Positions 51,659 to 60,521 are shown, numbered from the stretch's first letter. The stretch: DNA of 64,000 nucleotides from an uncultured Tateyamaria sp. (GCF_947487805.1 NZ_CANKXW010000005.1:62001-126000), one strand, 5' to 3'. Notes: a model not told the origin generated them from the sequence alone. Numbers and translations are program-made.

Positions 51659-52351
51659 CTAGAGGGTGATCGGCTGCATCGGCTCAGGGGTGATCACTGT
51701 CACGCCCGGCAAGCCATCGCGCAGCACCGCGTCCGACTGCTCCAGCAGGGGGAACGTCCGGTAATGGCACGGAATGACGGTGTCAAAGTGGAAGTAGCGC
51801 CGCGCCGCATAGGCCGCCCCCGCCATGTCCATCGTGAAATACCCGCCCGCCGACAGAATGCCGATATCCGGTTTGTGAAAATCCCCGATCCAGTCCATGT
51901 CGGCCATGATGTCGGTGTCGCCGGACAGGTAGATGCACTTGTCCTCGCCGCGGATGATCAGCCCGCATTCCTGCCCCATATAGACGGCGCGCCCGTCCAC
52001 CACGATGGACGAGCTGTGCGAGGCAGGCACCAGCGTCACGGTTACGTCGCCCAGGGCGATGGTGCCGCCCTTGTTGAACGCGTGCCCCTCGACCGCGCCC
52101 TGACCAAAGAGAAACTGCGCCAGCTCGTACATCCCTGATACCGGCACGCCGGTGTCCTTGCTGAGGGCCGCAACATCCTGCGTGTGGTCGAAATGCCCAT
52201 GGGTGACGAGGATATGCGTGGCCCCCACGGTGGCGGCCGGTACCTGATACTCGGGCAGCATCGGGTTGCCGTTTATCCATGGATCGATCAGCAGAACCTG
52301 ATCCCCGATCTCGATGCGGAAACTGCCGTGACCCAGCCAGATAATGTTCAT
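51659..52351 (-). CDS. Metal-dependent hydrolase, UPF0173 (metallo-beta-lactamase fold)
   Basis: A 230-residue protein starting with MNIIWLGHGSFRIEIGDQVL. The metal site HGHFDH follows in ILVTHGHFDHTQD. The C-terminal block DTVIPCHYRTFPLLEQ gives another His. This is the UPF0173 layout (UlaG-like). The reaction is not known for this branch. It is convergent with tadA and divergent from the ceramidase-like gene. Confidence 0.88.
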   Translation of the reverse strand: MNIIWLGHGSFRIEIGDQVLLIDPWINGNPMLPEYQVPAATVGATHILVTHGHFDHTQDVAALSKDTGVPVSGMYELAQFLFGQGAVEGHAFNKGGTIALGDVTVTLVPASHSSSIVVDGRAVYMGQECGLIIRGEDKCIYLSGDTDIMADMDWIGDFHKPDIGILSAGGYFTMDMAGAAYAARRYFHFDTVIPCHYRTFPLLEQSDAVLRDGLPGVTVITPEPMQPITL

Positions 52352-52461
52352 GTCATGCGCCTTTCGTTTTGCATGACCTTACCGCCTCTGGACGGCCTTG
52401 GAAGGCTTGGGCCCAAAATTTTTCACCTGTGCTGCGGCGCGTATCTTGACCACCCGGTGCT

Positions 52462-53121
52462 ATGGCGTACCTGAACGCCATGGAACTCTTGCGTCAGATC
52501 GACGGCTATTGCGAACGGGTCGGGCCGGATTACTGGGCCGAGCCGGTGAACGCCGTGACCAATGCGGCGTTTGTCCTTGTCGCACTCTGGATGTGGCGGC
52601 GCAGCGCGGGCGTGCCCATGGCGCGGGTGCTGAGCGTCGTGCTGGGCCTGATCGGGATCGGCAGTTACCTGTTTCACACCCATGCGCAGGTCTGGTCGGC
52701 CATCGCCGATGTCGCACCCATCGGGGCGTTCATCCTGTTCTATATCTTTGCCGTCAACCGCGACGTCTGGGGGATGCGGACGGTATGGGCGGTGGGGGCC
52801 ACGGCGCTCTTCGTGCCCTATGCCGCTTTGACGATACCGCTGTTTCAATACCTGCCGGTGCTGGGCGTGTCGGCGGGCTATGTGCCGGTGCCGGTCCTGA
52901 TCCTGATCTATGCGGCCCTGCTCTGGTGGCGCGCGCCACGGCTCGCGCGTGGCTTTGTCCTCGGGGCCGTTATCCTACTGGTGTCGCTGACCGCGCGATC
53001 GGTGGATGAGGCGCTGTGCACACAGCTGCCGCTGGGCACGCATTTCCTGTGGCACATCCTGAACGCGGTCATGCTCGGCTGGATGATCGAGGTCTATCGC
53101 CGCTACGTCTCTGACACCTGA
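52462..53121 (+). CDS. Ceramidase-like membrane protein (alkaline ceramidase/CREST fold)
   Basis: A 219-residue protein with about seven membrane helices. The N-terminal block DGYCERVGPDYWAEPVNAVTNAAF matches the alkaline ceramidase signature (acidic residue, E-P-N). GSYLFHTHAQVWSAIAD and GTHFLWHILNAVM supply the three-His zinc site expected in this family. It may cleave ceramide or an ornithine- or glycine-type amide lipid. An ATG at 52480 (MELLRQ) is an alternative start. Its 3' end overlaps the convergent VOC gene by 19 bases. Confidence 0.82.
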   Translation: MAYLNAMELLRQIDGYCERVGPDYWAEPVNAVTNAAFVLVALWMWRRSAGVPMARVLSVVLGLIGIGSYLFHTHAQVWSAIADVAPIGAFILFYIFAVNRDVWGMRTVWAVGATALFVPYAALTIPLFQYLPVLGVSAGYVPVPVLILIYAALLWWRAPRLARGFVLGAVILLVSLTARSVDEALCTQLPLGTHFLWHILNAVMLGWMIEVYRRYVSDT

Positions 53122-53513
53122 TGCACCTCGATCACATTGCCGTCCGGGTCGTAGAAAAAGATCTGGTCCCACCCCGCCACGGCCCGGTTGCCCCAATCGG
53201 CATAGGGCACGCCCTGTTCCTCAAGATGTGCGCGAAACGCGGCCAGATCGTCCGTCCGGTAGGCGATGTGCCCATGGCTGACCGGGTTCACCATCTGGCC
53301 CGCGTTGAACCCGGCCAGCGGATCCTTCTGCGCCAGATGCGTCTGCACTGCGCCATCGGTGACAAAGGCCACGTGGCCCGCGTACCCCTTGCGCTTTTCC
53401 AGCGTCGGCAGGCCGTCCGTTTCCGTGGCCAGCCCCAGCACGTCGCGATAGAATGCGTCCATGCGCGCCACATCATCGGTGACCAGGTTGACGTGATGCA
53501 GTTTCAGCTTCAT
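53103..53513 (-). CDS. VOC family protein
   Basis: A 136-residue VOC domain protein. LHHVNLVTDDVARMDAFYRDVLGL is the N-terminal half with His6 or His7 as a metal ligand candidate; VSHGHIAYRTDDLAAFR holds a second; IFFYDPDGNVIEVHQ holds the C-terminal Glu. It could be a glyoxalase, dioxygenase or resistance protein. It is divergent from gatC, with 115 bases between, and its last 19 bases overlap the ceramidase-like gene. Confidence 0.8.
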   Translation of the reverse strand: MKLKLHHVNLVTDDVARMDAFYRDVLGLATETDGLPTLEKRKGYAGHVAFVTDGAVQTHLAQKDPLAGFNAGQMVNPVSHGHIAYRTDDLAAFRAHLEEQGVPYADWGNRAVAGWDQIFFYDPDGNVIEVHQVSET

Positions 53514-53628
53514 TTGCGCGCTCCTCCGGTCAAATCTGGGCCAAAGCGGGACGCACGGCAAGGCCGGAGGCTTGAAGGCGTCCGACGCCCGCGCTAAAGC
53601 CCGTTGGAAACAGACGCAGAGGGTTTTG

Positions 53629-53916
53629 ATGTCCATCGACGAAAACACCGCCGCCCGCGTGGCGAAACTGGCCCGGATCAAGGTCGAGGCCGATCGCCTG
53701 CCTGCGCTGGCGGCCGAGTTCAACACCATCCTCGGCTTTATCGAACAGCTGGGCGAAGTGGACGTGGACGGCGTGGAGCCGATGACCTCTGTCACGCCCC
53801 AGCGTCTGAAACGCCGCGTGGACGAGGTGACCGATGGCAGCCAGCAGGACCGCGTTCTGGCCAATGCGCCCGACGCGCGCGAGGGATTTTTTGCCGTGCC
53901 GAAGGTGGTGGAATAA
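53629..53916 (+). CDS. gatC: Asp-tRNA(Asn)/Glu-tRNA(Gln) amidotransferase subunit C
   Basis: A 95-residue GatC, the stabilising subunit of the GatCAB amidotransferase that makes Gln-tRNA(Gln) and Asn-tRNA(Asn). [34 protein letters not shown] and [18 protein letters not shown] are family hallmarks. The start at 53629 (MSIDENTA) is preferred over an upstream in-frame start at 53572. It overlaps gatA by one base (TAATG). gatB is not in the window. Confidence 0.94.
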   Translation: MSIDENTAARVAKLARIKVEADRLPALAAEFNTILGFIEQLGEVDVDGVEPMTSVTPQRLKRRVDEVTDGSQQDRVLANAPDAREGFFAVPKVVE

Positions 53917-55400
53917 TGGGTGAGCTGAACAAACTGGGCCTCGCGGAGGCGCGCGATGCGCTGCGTGCGGGCGATGTCACTTCCGTCGAGCTGACCGAGG
54001 CCTGCCTGACCGAGATCGAGGGCGCGGACGCGCTCAACGCCTTTGTCCACAACACGCCCGAGATTGCGCGCGCCCAAGCCAAATCGGCTGACGAGCGGAT
54101 CAAGGCCGGTGACGCGCCCGCGATGTGCGGCCTGCCCATCGGGATCAAGGATCTGTTCTGCACCAAGGGTGTGCCAAGCCAGGCCGGATCACGTATCCTC
54201 GAAGGGTTCCTGCCCGAATACGAAAGCACGGTCAGCCAGAACCTGTTTGATGCAGGTGCGGTGATGCTGGGCAAGCTGAACATGGACGAATTCGCCATGG
54301 GCAGCAGCAACGAGACCTCTGTTTACGGTAATGCGATCAACCCATGGCGGCGCGGCAATGATGATGCGGCACTGACGCCCGGCGGCTCGTCCGGTGGGTC
54401 GGCCTCGGCTGTGGCGGCTGATCTGTGCCTTGCCGCGACCGGCACCGATACGGGCGGGTCCATCCGCCAGCCTGCGGCCTTTACAGGCATCACAGGGATC
54501 AAGCCAACCTATGGCCGCTGTTCGCGCTGGGGCGTTGTGGCTTTTGCCTCAAGCCTCGATCAGGCCGGACCGATGACCAAATCGGTGCGCGATGCCGCCA
54601 TCATGCTCGAGGCGATGTGCAGCCACGACCCCAAGGATTCCACATCCGCCGATCTGCCCGTGCCGAATTTCGAGGCGATGCTGACCGGCGATATCAAAGG
54701 CAAGAAGATCGGCATTCCCAAGGAATACCGCATGGACGGCATGCCGGAAGAGATCGAAACGCTCTGGGCCTCCGGCACCGAGATGCTGCGCGATGCGGGG
54801 GCCGAGATTGTCGACATCTCCCTGCCGCACACAAAATACGCGCTGCCGGCCTATTACGTGATTGCCCCTGCCGAGGCGTCCTCGAACCTCGCGCGCTATG
54901 ACGGGGTCCGCTATGGCCACCGCGCCACGCTGGATCAGGGCGACGGCATCACCGAGATGTATGAAAAGACCCGCGCCGAAGGGTTCGGCGCCGAGGTGCA
55001 GCGCCGGGTGATGATCGGGACGTATGTTCTGTCGGCGGGGTTCTACGACGCCTATTACAACCGCGCACGCAAAGTGCGGACGCTGATCAAAAAGGACTTT
55101 GAGGACGTGTTTGCCCAAGGGATCGATGCGATCCTGACGCCTGCCACGCCGTCGGCGGCCTTTGGTCTGGGCGAGGCGTCGGACGATCCGGTGCAGATGT
55201 ATTTGAACGATGTGTTCACCGTAACGGTTAACATGGCGGGCCTGCCGGGCATCGCTGTCCCCGCGGGGACAGATAACAACGGGCTGCCACTGGGGCTGCA
55301 ACTGATCGGGCGTCCGTGGGAAGAGGGCGATTTGCTGAACACCGCCTATGCGCTTGAGGCACGCGCCGGGTTTGTGGCCAAGCCGCAGAAATGGTGGTAA
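53916..55400 (+). CDS. gatA: Asp-tRNA(Asn)/Glu-tRNA(Gln) amidotransferase subunit A
   Basis: A 494-residue amidase-signature enzyme, the glutaminase subunit of GatCAB. The catalytic Lys is in [13 protein letters not shown] (about residue 77), the cis-Ser and nucleophile Ser are in [17 protein letters not shown] and [12 protein letters not shown]. Length and the C-terminal [15 protein letters not shown] block fit GatA. It starts at the final base of the gatC stop, so it is coupled. Confidence 0.95.
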   Translation: MGELNKLGLAEARDALRAGDVTSVELTEACLTEIEGADALNAFVHNTPEIARAQAKSADERIKAGDAPAMCGLPIGIKDLFCTKGVPSQAGSRILEGFLPEYESTVSQNLFDAGAVMLGKLNMDEFAMGSSNETSVYGNAINPWRRGNDDAALTPGGSSGGSASAVAADLCLAATGTDTGGSIRQPAAFTGITGIKPTYGRCSRWGVVAFASSLDQAGPMTKSVRDAAIMLEAMCSHDPKDSTSADLPVPNFEAMLTGDIKGKKIGIPKEYRMDGMPEEIETLWASGTEMLRDAGAEIVDISLPHTKYALPAYYVIAPAEASSNLARYDGVRYGHRATLDQGDGITEMYEKTRAEGFGAEVQRRVMIGTYVLSAGFYDAYYNRARKVRTLIKKDFEDVFAQGIDAILTPATPSAAFGLGEASDDPVQMYLNDVFTVTVNMAGLPGIAVPAGTDNNGLPLGLQLIGRPWEEGDLLNTAYALEARAGFVAKPQKWW

Positions 55401-55437
55401 ACCCGCGCAAATAGCACCCAAAAAGGGCAGAGCAGAG

Positions 55438-56232
55438 ATGAGTATCCGCAGTTTCGTGTTTATGGGCGCAATTGCCGGTTTGGCCGCATGCCAGCCCGCT
55501 ATCCCCGACAGTGGGGCAGGCGTTGTCGACCCCGGACGGGGGGTCGGTTTCGACAACCCCAACACGCTGACCCAGCGAGAGGCCCGCGCGGCTGAACTGG
55601 CCACCTCGACCGTGCCTGCCGCCGCGCCCGTTGGCACGCAGGCCCTGCCGCCTGCGGCCACCGTCACGACGCCCACCACGACGCCCGCAACCGCCCGCGC
55701 CGTCACCGACCCGCAGGGCCTTGATGCGGAACTGGCGCAGGTTGCGGCCCAGAGCGACGCCACCGCCGCGCAGTCCAATTCCGGCCAGGCCGTGCTGAAC
55801 GCCAGCCCGTCAAACGCGGCCCCGGTGATCCTGAACAATCCCGGCATTTCCGATGAAAACGACTTTGGCGCGGTGTCGTCCCGCCAGTCGATCGAAAGCG
55901 ATGCCGCGCGGATCCAGTCGAACCGCCAGCAATACCAGGTTGTGCAACCCACCGCGCTGCCATCCCGCAACGGCAGCGCGCAGCCCAATGTCGTGCAATA
56001 CGCGTTGCAGACCAACCACCCGCGCGGCACGCAGGTGCACCGGCGGTTCAGCGTGAATGCCTCCGCCAAGTTCCAGCGCAACTGCGCCGAATACAATTCC
56101 GCCGACGAGGCACAGATCGATTTCCTCGCGCGCGGCGGGCCGGAGCGTGACCGCCGTGGCCTCGACCCGGATGGCGATGGCTATGCCTGCGGCTGGGACC
56201 CGGCACCGTTCCGCCGGGCGGCTGGCGACTGA
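55438..56232 (+). CDS. Lipoprotein with C-terminal excalibur-like motif
   Basis: A 264-residue protein with a signal peptide and lipobox GLAAC (Cys18). A long low-complexity Ala/Thr/Pro/Gln region (residues 20-195) precedes a C-terminal domain with NCAEYNSADEAQIDFL and GLDPDGDGYACGWDP. The DPDGDGYAC stretch looks like the Ca-binding excalibur motif. It is probably a cell-envelope lipoprotein. Its stop overlaps a CTG that may start the amidase gene (CTGA), linking it to peptidoglycan turnover. The precise role is unknown. Confidence 0.75.
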   Translation: MSIRSFVFMGAIAGLAACQPAIPDSGAGVVDPGRGVGFDNPNTLTQREARAAELATSTVPAAAPVGTQALPPAATVTTPTTTPATARAVTDPQGLDAELAQVAAQSDATAAQSNSGQAVLNASPSNAAPVILNNPGISDENDFGAVSSRQSIESDAARIQSNRQQYQVVQPTALPSRNGSAQPNVVQYALQTNHPRGTQVHRRFSVNASAKFQRNCAEYNSADEAQIDFLARGGPERDRRGLDPDGDGYACGWDPAPFRRAAGD

Positions 56233-56894
56233 TCCTGCACCAACACCCGTCCCCCAATTGCGGCCCCCGCCGGGACGGGTTGGTGCCGGGTTATGTGGTA
56301 CTGCACTATACCGCGATGGGGTCCGCGGCGGCGGCCATAGACCGGCTCTGTGACCCGGAGGCCGAGGTGTCGGCCCATTACGTCATCTGCAAATCGGGTG
56401 CCGTCACCCAGCTGGTGCCCGAAGGGTTGCGCGCATGGCATGCGGGGATTGGCACATGGCAGGGTCTGGATGATCTCAACTCGCGGTCCATCGGGATCGA
56501 GCTGGACAATAACGGGCGGGGGCCGTTTACCGCGCCGCTGATGCACAGCCTTGAGGCCCTGCTGCGCGGCATCCTGACCGCGTGGGACATCCCGCCGCGC
56601 AATGTGATCGGCCATTCCGACATGGCACCGGGCCGCAAGACCGATCCCGGCCCGTGGTTCGACTGGGCGCGGCTGGAACGGCTGGGCCTTGCAGGCCAGC
56701 GCGGCACAGCACCCGGCCCATCAGATACCGACCCCGTCCTGTTTACGGAGGCGGCCCGCCGCGCGGGCTACACCGCTGATGTCGACACTGACACCCTGCT
56801 CGCGGCCGTGCGCCTGCGCTACCGCCCCTTTGCCACCGGCCCTCTGGAGGCTGCGGACTTCACCCCGCTGGGCCAGCCCGACGCAGGTGCGTAA
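56229..56894 (+). CDS. N-acetylmuramoyl-L-alanine amidase (amidase_2/AmiD-like)
   Basis: A zinc amidase that cleaves the bond between MurNAc and the stem peptide. VLHYTAM holds the first zinc His, EVSAHYVI and the HAGIGTW block mark the active site, and VIGHSDMAPGRKTDPGPWFDW holds the second His and catalytic residues. In-frame codons before the GTG at 56280 encode the conserved leader HPSPNCGPRRDG, so translation probably begins earlier. The CTG at 56229, overlapping the lipoprotein stop as CTGA, is proposed; no ATG, GTG or TTG fits. No signal peptide is seen. Confidence 0.8.
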   Translation: MILHQHPSPNCGPRRDGLVPGYVVLHYTAMGSAAAAIDRLCDPEAEVSAHYVICKSGAVTQLVPEGLRAWHAGIGTWQGLDDLNSRSIGIELDNNGRGPFTAPLMHSLEALLRGILTAWDIPPRNVIGHSDMAPGRKTDPGPWFDWARLERLGLAGQRGTAPGPSDTDPVLFTEAARRAGYTADVDTDTLLAAVRLRYRPFATGPLEAADFTPLGQPDAGA

Positions 56895-56953
56895 GCGCCG
56901 CCCACGCGCGCGCGGCCATTGACGCGGCCCGCACCCGCACGTAAGGCCAAGGC

Positions 56954-57364
56954 GCGCGGAGGGGCGGATGGCCGCTTACGGGCATTGGCTGACGCCAATA
57001 CCCTGAGAGGAAAGTCCGGACTCCCAAAAGCAACGGTGCCGGGTAACACCCGGGCGGGGCAACCCGACGGACAGCGCCACAGAAAACAAACCACCCCGTG
57101 CTCCGCACGGGGCCAGGGTGAAACGGTGGGGTAAGAGCCCACCGCCGGGCTGGCAACAGACCGGGCATGGCAAGCCCCACCGGGAGCAATGCCAAATAGG
57201 GACCGCGTGCCGCCCTGCCTTCGGGCAGGCGGCGGGGCTGCTTTTGCCCCAGCAGGTCCGGGTTGGCAGCTAGAGGGGTGTTGGCAACAGCATCCCGAGA
57301 CGAATGGTCATCTCGGGCGGGGCAACCTGCCTATGACAGAATCCGGCTTACAGCCCCTCCGCGC
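56954..57364 (+). ncRNA. rnpB: RNase P RNA (class A)
   Basis: The RNA subunit of RNase P, which matures tRNA 5' ends. The terminal helix P1 pairs GCGCGGAGGGGC (56954-56965) with GCCCCTCCGCGC (57353-57364). The conserved core GAGGAAAGTCCGGACTC begins at 57006; ACAGAA and GGTGAAACGG follow, and the 3' half ends with AGAATCCGGCTTACAG-like sequence. The roughly 411-base size fits alphaproteobacterial RNase P RNA. The ends are set by the P1 pairing and may differ by a few bases. Confidence 0.95.
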
Positions 57365-57365
57365 A

Positions 57366-57719
57366 TCACTGGGTATATTCAAAGCTCTGGCCGGTGCCCT
57401 TGCTCCGGGTCACGCGGAATGTGGCGCCGTCGGTTTCCCACAGCTGGCAGTCGGTGTTCTTGGAGTGCGTGGTCAGCGTGCGGCACCAGTACCCGTCGCG
57501 CCAGGCCCAGTTGCCCTTGAGCGCCTTGCCGCCAAAATTGCCCGAAAGCTTGCCGTTGCGGCGGATGACAAAGTGATCCTTGTTGAACTTCAATTTCTTG
57601 CCCACGACGAGGGTGCGAAAATCCGCCTCTGTGGTGATGGCCTTGAAGTCGGCAGCGGCAAAACCGGGGGCACAGAGCAGCCCGGCAACCAGGGCAAGAG
57701 AGGAAAAGAGACGTGTCAT
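57366..57719 (-). CDS. Small exported protein of unknown function
   Basis: A 117-residue protein with a Sec signal peptide (MTRLFSSLALVAGLLCAPGFAAA). The mature domain is beta-rich with KGNWAWRDGYWCRTL and NTDCQLWET, giving two conserved-looking cysteines that may form a disulfide. It is probably periplasmic. It converges on rnpB, ending one base after the P1 helix. I do not recognise the family. Confidence 0.75.
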   Translation of the reverse strand: MTRLFSSLALVAGLLCAPGFAAADFKAITTEADFRTLVVGKKLKFNKDHFVIRRNGKLSGNFGGKALKGNWAWRDGYWCRTLTTHSKNTDCQLWETDGATFRVTRSKGTGQSFEYTQ

Positions 57720-57891
57720 ATTCAGGGTTTCCTTGATCTGGATGGCGCATGAATTTCGCCGGCACCGAGGCTAGGCGGCGGGATGCGTCCTGTCCAGAAC
57801 GATTGCGGTTGACAGTGTGCGTGCAATCCGTACAACGCGGGGCTAATCGATTTGACCGCGCGGTCCGCCCGCGCGACGCAGGAGACACCAG

Positions 57892-58059
57892 ATGGCCAAG
57901 CCAACCACGATCAAGATCCGCCTGAACTCGACCGCAGGCACAGGCCACTTCTATGTGACCAAGAAAAACGCACGCACCATGACCGAGAAGATGACGGTCC
58001 GGAAGTACGACCCCGTTGCGCGCAAGCACGTGGAATACAAAGAAGGCAAGATCAAGTAA
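57892..58059 (+). CDS. rpmG: 50S ribosomal protein L33
   Basis: A 55-residue protein starting [20 protein letters not shown] and containing [14 protein letters not shown] and [19 protein letters not shown] in blocks. This is L33 of the large ribosomal subunit. It has no cysteines, so it is the zinc-independent (C-minus) form. GGAGAC precedes the ATG. It is too short for many gene finders with a 60-residue cutoff. A strong terminator follows 30 bases later. Confidence 0.97.
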   Translation: MAKPTTIKIRLNSTAGTGHFYVTKKNARTMTEKMTVRKYDPVARKHVEYKEGKIK

Positions 58060-58089
58060 GATCGCTGAAACCTTTTTTGACGTTTCAAG

Positions 58090-58117
58090 GGCCGCGCCGC
58101 AAGGACGCGGCCTTTTT
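58090..58117 (+). terminator. Intrinsic terminator after rpmG
   Basis: GGCCGCG (58090-58096) pairs with CGCGGCC (58106-58112) around a 9-base loop, followed by TTTTT (58113-58117). Confidence 0.88.
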
Positions 58118-58128
58118 GCTTTGTGGGG

Positions 58129-58653
58129 ATGGCCATGCAACGTGTGATGATTGTCGGTGGCCCGGGATCGGGCAAGAGCACGCTGGCGCGGATCGTGGGC
58201 GCACGCACGGGCCTGCCGGTGCACCACATGGACCACATCCATTGGCTGCCCGGCTGGGAGCAACGCCCGCGCCCCTTGCGCCGCGAGATGGCGCTTGAGA
58301 TCGAGCGGGGCGACGCCTGGGTGTTCGAGGGCGGGTTTTCGACGACCTATGCCCACCGGGTCGGGCGCGCCGATACGCTGGTCTGGCTGGACCTGCCGGT
58401 GGGGTTGCGGATGTGGCGGGTGACGCGGCGGTTGTTTCAATTTTGGGGCCAGCGCCGTCCAGACATGGCGCCGGGCTGTGCCGAGGGTTTCCACAGCGAA
58501 ACGCTTGCCTTTTACGCGTGGATCTGGCGCACGCGGCAAACGGCGCGGCAGCGATTGCTGACGCTGATTGCGGACGCACCCGAGGGGCTGGCGGTGCATC
58601 ATCTGACCTCGCGCGGCGCGGTGCGTCGATTTGAGGAAGAGGTTTTGCCATGA
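58129..58653 (+). CDS. P-loop kinase-like protein (FlaR/adenylate-kinase-related)
   Basis: A protein of 174 residues from the ATG at 58129 (MAMQRVMIVGGPGSGKST). The P-loop GGPGSGKS is at the N-terminus, followed by HMDHIHWLPGWEQRP, WVFEGGFSTTYAHR and DTLVWLDLPVGLRMWRV, the layout of proteins labelled topology modulation protein FlaR. The phosphate acceptor is unknown. GTG at 58123 and ATG at 58135 are alternative starts. It overlaps the acetyltransferase gene by 4 bases. Confidence 0.8.
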   Translation: MAMQRVMIVGGPGSGKSTLARIVGARTGLPVHHMDHIHWLPGWEQRPRPLRREMALEIERGDAWVFEGGFSTTYAHRVGRADTLVWLDLPVGLRMWRVTRRLFQFWGQRRPDMAPGCAEGFHSETLAFYAWIWRTRQTARQRLLTLIADAPEGLAVHHLTSRGAVRRFEEEVLP

Positions 58654-59138
58654 TCATTCGACCGACGACAGCCGCCGATCTGGCGGCGGTGGATGCGCTT
58701 TTGGCGCGCAGCTATCCCAAGTTGCTCAAGGCCGATTATCCGCCTTCGGTGCTGGTGACGGCCCTGCCGGTCATCGCGCGGGCGCAGCCCAAGTTGATCA
58801 CGTGCGGGACCTATTACGTGGTGGAAGAGGACGGGCAGATTCTGGGCGCGGGGGGCTGGACGCCGGACAAGGAAATGGCGGATCTGGGCCATATCCGCCA
58901 CGTGGTGACGGATGACCGGGCGCTGCGGCGCGGGGTGGGGCGGCGGTTGATGGCCTGGTGTTTCGACCGGGCCCATGCGGCGGGCAAGCGGCGCATGGAG
59001 TGCTGGGCCACGCGCACGGCGGTGCCGTTCTATGAGGCGGTCGGGTTCGAGGTACTGGGGCCGATCGATGTGCCGATGCAGGGCGGCATCGTGTTCCCGT
59101 CCGTGCGGATGATGCGGGATCTGACCGGCGGGGCGTGA
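58650..59138 (+). CDS. GNAT family N-acetyltransferase
   Basis: A 162-residue GCN5-related acetyltransferase. IIRPTTAADLAAVDALLARSYPKLL is the typical start, and the acetyl-CoA-binding region is HIRHVVTDDRALRRGVGRRLMAWCF (R-x2-G-x-G/A variant RGVGRRL). The tail AVPFYEAVGFEVLG is the classic GNAT beta-7 block. It is coupled to the kinase-like gene by ATGA. The acceptor is unknown. Confidence 0.85.
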   Translation: MIIRPTTAADLAAVDALLARSYPKLLKADYPPSVLVTALPVIARAQPKLITCGTYYVVEEDGQILGAGGWTPDKEMADLGHIRHVVTDDRALRRGVGRRLMAWCFDRAHAAGKRRMECWATRTAVPFYEAVGFEVLGPIDVPMQGGIVFPSVRMMRDLTGGA

Positions 59139-59201
59139 TCCAAAGGAGCGCGCTGGCGCGCGCACGCCATTCTGATTGGGCGCGCGGCAACCGTGGTGCG
59201 G

Positions 59202-59663
59202 TCAGGTCGGTTTGGTCGCGGGTTTGCCGTCTAGTGTTTCATAGCTGCGCGTGCCGCTGGCGCGGTCAAAGATCAGGACGCGGTCGTGATCCGGATAGGT
59301 GACGCGGTCGGCGGGTGCGCGGGTGCCGATCACCATGTAGCGCACGGGCGCGCCCGAGCGGTTGTGCATGCTGTGACCCACCGCATCGCCGGCTTTCCAG
59401 CAGGCGGCATCGCCGGGGTGCAGTTCGGTCTCTGTCCCGCCCTCGATCAGGGTGATGCTGCCCGTCAGGATCAGCACCATTTCATCCTCTTCCATGTGCC
59501 AGTGGGTATGGGAGCTGCGCGAACCTGGGGGCAGTTCCTCGATGAAGGCGCCGAATTGGGTGAGGCCCGCGCTGTCGCTGATCAGCTCGGCCCGGTAGGG
59601 TCCAAGGGGCGTGTCCGCGCCAGCGGCGTCAATGCGTGCGTTGCCGGATCTGATGACGGTCAT
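59202..59663 (-). CDS. Cupin domain protein
   Basis: A 153-residue single-cupin protein. Metal-ligand residues are seen in SSHTHWHMEEDEMVLILTGSITLIEG (motif 1) and PGDAACWKAGDAVGHSMHN (motif 2). It may be a small oxygenase, isomerase or sugar-binding protein. It is convergent with the acetyltransferase gene and lies downstream of the Bax inhibitor gene on the same strand, separated by a terminator. Confidence 0.8.
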   Translation of the reverse strand: MTVIRSGNARIDAAGADTPLGPYRAELISDSAGLTQFGAFIEELPPGSRSSHTHWHMEEDEMVLILTGSITLIEGGTETELHPGDAACWKAGDAVGHSMHNRSGAPVRYMVIGTRAPADRVTYPDHDRVLIFDRASGTRSYETLDGKPATKPT

Positions 59664-59687
59664 GGAGCTGCCTTTCTGTCATGAAGA

Positions 59688-59714
59688 AAGGGCCGGTCGC
59701 GGTGACCGGCCCTT
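59688..59714. terminator. Terminator between the Bax inhibitor and cupin genes
   Basis: A perfect 11-bp stem AAGGGCCGGTC (59688-59698) with GACCGGCCCTT (59704-59714) and a 5-base loop. On the minus strand TTTCTT follows. It ends the Bax inhibitor-1 transcript, whose stop is at 59742. Confidence 0.85.
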
Positions 59715-59741
59715 GTTCGTTTCGGCGCATCAAGTGATGCG

Positions 59742-60521
59742 TTATTCTTGCTGTCCCATGAACATCAGCAGGAACTGGAACATGTTCAGGAAGGAGATGT
59801 AGAGGCTCAGCGCGCCGTCATAGGCGGCCTTGTCCAGCCATTCCTGATCGCCATGGGCGGCATGCGCCACATAGGTGTTCTTGATGTCCTGTGTGTAGAA
59901 CGCGGTCAGACCGGCAAAGATCAGAACGCCAATCGCGGAGATCGCGAACATCATCGCGGGCGATTGTAGGAAGATGTTGATAACCATCGCAACCAGCAGG
60001 CCGATCACACCCATCATCAGGAAGGTGCCCATGCCGCTCAGGTCCTTCTTGGTGGTGTAGCCATAGAGGCTGAGACCGGCGAAGGCGATGGCGGTGACCA
60101 GGAAGGTCTGGGTGATGGAGTAGGGGGTGAAGACCAGGAAGATCGAGCTCATCGACACGCCCATGACGGCGGCGAAGATGAAGAAACCCAGTTGCACGGC
60201 CGCGGCAGAACCACGGCGCATCAGCGCGCCCCAGCCAAAGAGCAGGAAGGCGAGCGGTGCAAACATCACAACCCAGCGCAGCGGTGTCGTGTAGAGCGCG
60301 ACACCCAGACCCGTCAGGTACTGGCCTTCGCGCAGGGCGACGGTGGCACCGGTCGGATCGGACGTCACGGCAAGGCCAGCAATGGCCCAGGCCGCAAGCG
60401 CGGTGATCAGCATGCCCACGGACATCGTGCCGTAGACCTTGTTCATATGGGCACGAAGCCCGGCGTCGATCTGGGCGGCGCGTGTACCGGCCGCGGACCG
60501 GATCGTATTCAACTCAGCCAT
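59742..60521 (-). CDS. Bax inhibitor-1/YccA family protein
   Basis: A 259-residue protein with seven predicted membrane helices. AELNTIRSAAGTRAAQIDAGLRAHMNKVYGTMSVGM in blocks, and the C-terminal FAGLTAFYTQDIKNTYV and SLYISFLNMFQFLLMFMG are family hallmarks. Bacterial members interact with FtsH (YccA) or conduct calcium (YetJ). AGGTCACTTACATGG surrounds the ATG at 60521; a start 15 bases earlier is possible. It is monocistronic. Confidence 0.9.
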   Translation of the reverse strand: MAELNTIRSAAGTRAAQIDAGLRAHMNKVYGTMSVGMLITALAAWAIAGLAVTSDPTGATVALREGQYLTGLGVALYTTPLRWVVMFAPLAFLLFGWGALMRRGSAAAVQLGFFIFAAVMGVSMSSIFLVFTPYSITQTFLVTAIAFAGLSLYGYTTKKDLSGMGTFLMMGVIGLLVAMVINIFLQSPAMMFAISAIGVLIFAGLTAFYTQDIKNTYVAHAAHGDQEWLDKAAYDGALSLYISFLNMFQFLLMFMGQQE

